64,000 nt of DNA from the NCBI GenBank assembly GCA_013420905.1, contig JAAXNY010000005.1, positions 1,860,001 through 1,924,000 of the forward strand, written 5' to 3'. Positions 59,801-64,000 of the stretch are shown here, piece by piece. Made by a program: the position numbers and the translations under genes. The notes beneath the pieces are model-generated. The model had not been told where the DNA came from and ran no database searches. It saw nothing but the letters and a program-made list of their open reading frames with translations. Position 1 is the stretch's first letter. Every line of letters begins with the position of its first letter. The stretch is from Collybia mongolica. Its lineage: Eukaryota > Basidiomycota > Agaricomycetes > Agaricales > Clitocybaceae.

Positions 59801-62706
59801 AGACAGTGTATGGCGCCCGATGCAAAGCCATCGACAATGCCGAAATCCTCTTTAAAACTTGGGACGATAGTGTTACGTCCCTTAAAGATGATATACTTCA
59901 TGCCCAGAAGGTTGAGGCCGAACGCCTTGAGTATCTTCGCATAGCCGAAGAGAAGCGGTTACATGCAGAGGCAGCGCGTCTTGCCGCTGAGCAGGAGGAA
60001 ACCCTTCGACTGGAACAGCAGCGCCTTGAAGAGGAAGAGCGGAAGCACTTAGAAGAGGAGCGACGAAAAGAGGAACTCCGACTTGAGGCTGAACGGGCAA
60101 CAGCTGCTGCTGAAGAAGCTGAGAAGGCACGCCTAGAACGTGAACGCTTTGAGTCAGAGGAAAGGCATCGAATAGAAGAACGGAATGCCGAGGAACGCCA
60201 TGTTGAAGAGGAGAGGGTTCGTGCTGCAGTGGAAAAGGCTGAAAAGACCCGTCTGCAAGAAGAAAAGTTGGCGATGGAACAGAAACTAAGGTTGATCGAA
60301 GCCCAGTTAGAGCAAGAACGTCGCTTACAAGTCGAGAGGGATGCGATTGTGGCGGATGAAGCCAAACGAAGACTTGAGGAAGAACGTGTTCGTCGTTTAC
60401 AAGCCGAAAAAGACGAAATTGCTGCAAAGGAGGTCAAGCGGAAGAAGAAAGAAGAAAAACGAGAGCGCCGCCTCGAAGCTGAAAACGATGCCAGGCGGAA
60501 AATGCTTAAAGAACAGGAACGCCGTCTGCAGGCTAAGGAGGCCGCAGTTGCTGAGGAGGATGCAAAGCGAAAAATAATTGAGGAAGAAGAGCAGCAACGT
60601 ATTTTCCGAACGAGCGAACGCGATGCAGAGAGCCCCCGCCTAGATGCTGGAGAGATGCCGGTTATAGAAGATATGGAGAAGAAACGGCTAGTACATCAAG
60701 GGTCCCAGTCTCGTCGTAGAAAGCCGAAAGAGTCGTTACCCAATGAACGGCTTAAAAGTAGTGGGAAATCCCAAGAGATTTCGAATCGTGGAAGCGTTGG
60801 AGGCGAAGGTAAATGATTATTTATTACCGTTTCCCTACGATACTTGTTGATCATTGCTCACTAGACGTATTTGGTTTACGTGTTGCACCTTCCGAGGGGC
60901 AATCAAAGTCGCAGGAAATGCTTGATCTCCAAGTCCAAATTCTTGCTTTGCGAAAGCGGCTACGATCAATCAACATAAACGAGACGTCTCGACCATCGAA
61001 GTCCGCTGGTCGCCTTCCTGATCAAGACCAGCTTAAAAAAATGACAAGAGACTTTGCCATTGTCTCATCGGAAGTTACGAGTTTGCCAACCTCTGTCGGG
61101 GACCCCTCAGTTGAAACGGAGCTTAGGTCTCTCAGGGCCGAAGTTGAAGCATCCACTGAACTTATGGAGCGAGTGGTGAAGCTCGCAGATCTGTCTGAAG
61201 CAATACGTTTATGCGACGAGGCGCTAAGTGACTTTTTAGAGCATATTGACAGTTATCCTGCTTCTCCACGAGGTTTACTGTCTTCCTCACACAAACCCCT
61301 CTTGGAAACCTCACCTGAGGAGCAGCTCGCTGCCCGCATGTCGTTTACAAGGGAAAGGATTGATGATATGTCATTGAAATTTACAATGGTCGCTCAAGAC
61401 AGTCGCGCGATCGCAGAGAAGGCGCGTATACTGCAAACTTGGAGTGAACTCGAAGAGATGGGTCGTGATCGAATAGGTGGAAAAAGGTCACGCCCAAGTA
61501 GTGCGATCAGCTCGCGGCCCTCTGGTCGTAATAGCAGTGCATCCACCGTCAATACACGCACACCGAAGGCCAATGGTTATGCGAACCTTTCGGTGACATC
61601 CTCCCAAAAACGGTTGCTCGCCCCCTCTCATCCCACTCCGCGGCGCGCTGTTTCTGGGTCTGCAGAAACACGGAGTCGCCCTCCAAGTCAGCTGTCCACA
61701 ATGTCGTCCAATCGAGCAGTCTCAGGACCGCTGGGCGTATCAGTTTATGGTTCCACATTTGCCTCGCGGCAACGGACATCGAGTCTTTCAAATTCTGTCT
61801 CAACACCTCCTCGTCATCTTTCAGGAACTCCCATACAGTCAAGGACGCGTACTAGCCAAATCAAACGCCCAAGCTCCCCTACAGCCTCAGAGGCTTCGTC
61901 ATATTCTCATTCTGTTCGAGGACATTCCCGGTCCTCAACCTCGATGTCGACTTGGTCTCGTGCTCCAAGGAATTCTCTTTCAACAATCATGCCAAGAGTC
62001 TCTACACCACAGAGGAAGCCTGCTGTTCCAAGAAAAACTTACGTGGCAGATCCCAAGAACAAGCTTGATGTGGCAGTGGGTGACGTTGTCAACAAATTAC
62101 CAGTTGGTATCAATATTGAGGGTGTCTCAGAGACATGGAAAGACCAAAGTGGTAAATATTGGATTGGAAACCAAGACCCCAAACTCTGTTTCTGTCGAAT
62201 TTTGCGATCACAGACGGTCATGGTTCGTGTTGGTGGTGGTTGGAGTGAACTCTCAAAGTTTGTCCTGCTTCGCGCTCAGAATTTGTTTCCAGCTCTGACC
62301 AAAGACTCAAAGGTTTATCAAAGATCATTTTGCAGAGAGCTTCCGTCTCATGCCGGAGTCACCACCCCGTCCAGGGGCTCCAGAGGAGAAATGGATCAGC
62401 TCTGCCATCCTGCTTGAAGCACCAGAGGTAGACTCAGGCACGCCACCAGAACCCCCTCGTACACCTGAACCAACACTTCCTTTCGTACCCTCTTTCTCCC
62501 TTTTAACGCCCAGCGGACAAAGCCCCTACTCCATTAAATCAAATTCACCTTCATTGAAGGGATCACCTCTAACGCCTCTCCAATTCATTAGACGTGCGGA
62601 CGCGGAGACCATATTACGACCTGTTACTCCATCCAAACCTCCTACCCTTCGTAACCGAAACCCAGCCGCTCATACACAAACTCGAAATTCGGTTTGGCGG
62701 CCTTGA
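56847..62706 (+). CDS. Giant coiled-coil GAR (GAS2-related) domain protein
   Basis: Six exons: 56847-57065, 57113-57302, 57358-57955, 58011-60808, 60865-62257, 62313-62706; 1863 aa. Residues 1 to about 960 are mostly helical, with spectrin-like spacing and few recognisable motifs. About 966-1205 is a dense Glu/Arg/Ala/Leu coiled coil (EERKHLEEERRKEELRLEAE-type heptads). A Ser/Thr/Pro-rich basic linker follows. The GAR domain lies at about 1660-1745 (KKTYVADPKNKLDVAVGDVV, NKLPVGINIEGV, GKYWIGNQDPKLCFCRILRS, TVMVRVGGGWSELSKFIKDH). GAR domains in GAS2 proteins and spectraplakins bind microtubules, so a cytoskeletal linker role is likely. No calponin-homology actin-binding domain or EF hands are seen. 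A Pro/Ser-rich tail ends the protein. Confidence 0.9.
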
Positions 62707-62944
62707 CATATTTACGACACATCATTCTGTATACCTACTGACATTATTGCATATAGATCGAGCATACTTTAATCGGCCAGCACAATGGATAAAATGTTTT
62801 GTCTTTCAATTTTGTATCTATTCTTCCAGCATTGAATTCGTAATTGCTCTCCACTTGTATCACCTACAGTAAATACAGTTTTAGACGGAGCAACGCTCAG
62901 CTATCACCCTGTTTATAACGTAAGAAAGAAACCATACGCCACGG

Positions 62945-64000
62945 TCAGATTTTCCAGCCACCAGATTTCTCCAGTTTCGTCTTCTTGACTTGATGCCTCT
63001 TAGCTTTAACCCTTTCGCCCTCTTTGTCTTCCTCTCGACCATTGGCTTGAGGATGCTTACGTTGGACGTGTCTTCTAAGTAGATCCTGGCGGACGAATGT
63101 AGTACCAGTAGCTCCATATGGGCAAACTGTACAAACGTACGGCCGAATGCCGCTATGACTTACTTCGTGCCGTTTACATTCGTTCCGCCGTAAAAATCGC
63201 GCTGAGCTAGAAAGGGTAACCGTTGAGTAGAGGAGAGGGTGGCGTGGAAGCTTCACGTCTGGCGTACCAATGGAGGCAACCAAAAGGCCTTTGATCTAGA
63301 TGTGCTCCAACGTGAATAAGAATATGATCCCGTCTCTTGTTTGATTGTGTACAGCCAGCAACGTAGCATCTGAAGTCGGAGATGAGCTCCCCCTGTGCAG
63401 ATAACTTGCCTGCAAACAATATCAGCCATCGTCTATCGTATTCCTTTCCAGGGTTCCGCAAACAATATCTCTCCGCCTTGGCTTTGAGTTCTATAAGCGA
63501 GATTCCTTTGTGGGCATCGAATACAGGCGTGCCCAAGTCGATATCTAAATCTTCAGCCTTGATGATAGATGCTCTGACAGCATCGTCGGATATTCGAAGA
63601 ATTGTTTTCACAGGTTTGGCATCTCCCTTCTTCAATGTGCGCTTCCGTTTCTTTTGGCGTGGACTAGGGAAAGGAGAAGATTCCTTGCTTGAGAGGCCTT
63701 GACAGGGTGGAGGCTCGTAGTCGCTATTCTCGTCGCCTTCTTGTAGCTTTTCGGAATTGAGGATGTCCTTGGGTCCTTTGGTCCCCAGGTTCTGAACCTT
63801 GCTATCAGAGTCGGTACAAACATTGGTCGAAAGCTCGAGAATAGGATCGGATGGATGCTCTTGTGCGTTTCCATCACTGAGGAAGAACATGTTTGAACGG
63901 AGAGATGACAGATAAGATGTATGGGAGTTAGAAGTCCCGCTCAGAGAGTCCACAAAAAAGCTATCAGACGAAAAGAGGGACGAAAGGTGGGACCCAGCAG
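62945..64000 (-). CDS. C2H2 zinc-finger protein, 5' end outside the window
   Basis: Two exons are visible: 64000-63268 (open to the window edge) and 63206-62945; about 330 residues. The N-terminal part is Ser-rich and disordered, with a basic patch (RQKKRKRTLKKGDAKPVKT). A predicted helical region follows (VRASIIKAEDLDIDLGTPV, KAKAERYCLRNPGKEYDRRW). Then come three finger-like units: CYVAGC with HILIHVGAH, CLHC with NECKRHEVSH (the second Cys is completed across the intron), and CTVC with RRHVQRKH, where a longer loop separates the ligands. The C-terminal tail is rich in Lys/Arg/Glu. It is probably a nuclear DNA-binding protein. A Met start at 63888 (MFFLSDGN) is possible but the frame stays open upstream. 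Confidence 0.82.

Noticed and set aside
59882..60437. Two long minus-strand frames opposite the GAR-protein coiled coil
   Set aside because: Both arise from the repetitive Glu/Arg codons on the plus strand and have no independent features.
1..64000. CRISPR arrays, operons, tRNA or rRNA genes
   Set aside because: No regularly spaced repeats and no tRNA-like B-box with matching acceptor stem was found by eye. The intron structure shows a eukaryote, so bacterial features are not expected. A tRNA scan would be the decisive check.

Overview
The window reads as nuclear DNA of a filamentous basidiomycete, most likely a mushroom-forming Agaricomycete. Genes lie close together on both strands and are cut by many short introns (about 45-70 nt, GT-AG, with CTAAC/CTGAC-like branch sites). 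The gene set also fits: a 15-exon laccase, PHO81, a basidiomycete-type HBS1/SKI7 locus, GH105 and DUF6741-like proteins. Gene models were spliced by hand from donor/acceptor signals, phase consistency and family motifs. Where full exon lists are given, the exon lengths sum to a multiple of three.

Layout: 1-1531 (+), 3' part of a Ser/Thr/Pro-rich protein. 1889-4200 (-), secreted laccase. 5109-9672 (-), HBS1, sharing its first three exons with a SKI7-like alternative product ending at 7288. 9905-10592 (+), mitochondrial ssDNA-binding protein. 10711-11652 (-), UPF0303/YBR137W-like protein. 12219-13603 (+), PEX12. 13919-17653 (+), PHO81. 17956-18975 (-), a probable gene remnant split by a 677-bp hAT-like MITE with perfect 8-bp target duplications. 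19121-21820 (-), half-size ABC exporter. 22323-23487 (+), GTP cyclohydrolase I. 23665-31003 (-), THO2.

Continuing: 31657-33125 (+), secreted GH105-like hydrolase. 33876-35975 (+), a cation/proton antiporter, followed by a decayed tandem copy at about 36780-38390. 38750-39999 (-), tafazzin, divergent from a small membrane protein at 40132-40574 (+). 40851-45717 (-), MRC1/claspin. 46178-46633 (-), NTF2/SnoaL-like protein. 48086-49064 (+), DUF6741-like protein. 49473-51110 (-), equilibrative nucleoside transporter. 51302-52561 (-), mitochondrial uL24m. 52882-55351 (-), APSES/ankyrin MBF-type transcription factor. 56847-62706 (+), very large coiled-coil GAR-domain protein. 62945-64000 (-), 5'-truncated C2H2 zinc-finger protein.

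Most of the content is housekeeping: mRNA surveillance and export (HBS1/SKI7, THO2), mitochondrial maintenance (RIM1, TAZ1, uL24m), peroxisome biogenesis, phosphate signalling, and S-phase control (MRC1, MBF factor). Accessory features are the laccase, the GH105 enzyme, the antiporter duplicate and the MITE. I found no gene cluster that looks like a new system. The most notable points are the dual-product HBS1/SKI7 locus, a laccase with a predicted methionine at the type-1 copper axial position, a MITE that appears to have broken a gene, and a pseudogenising antiporter duplicate.
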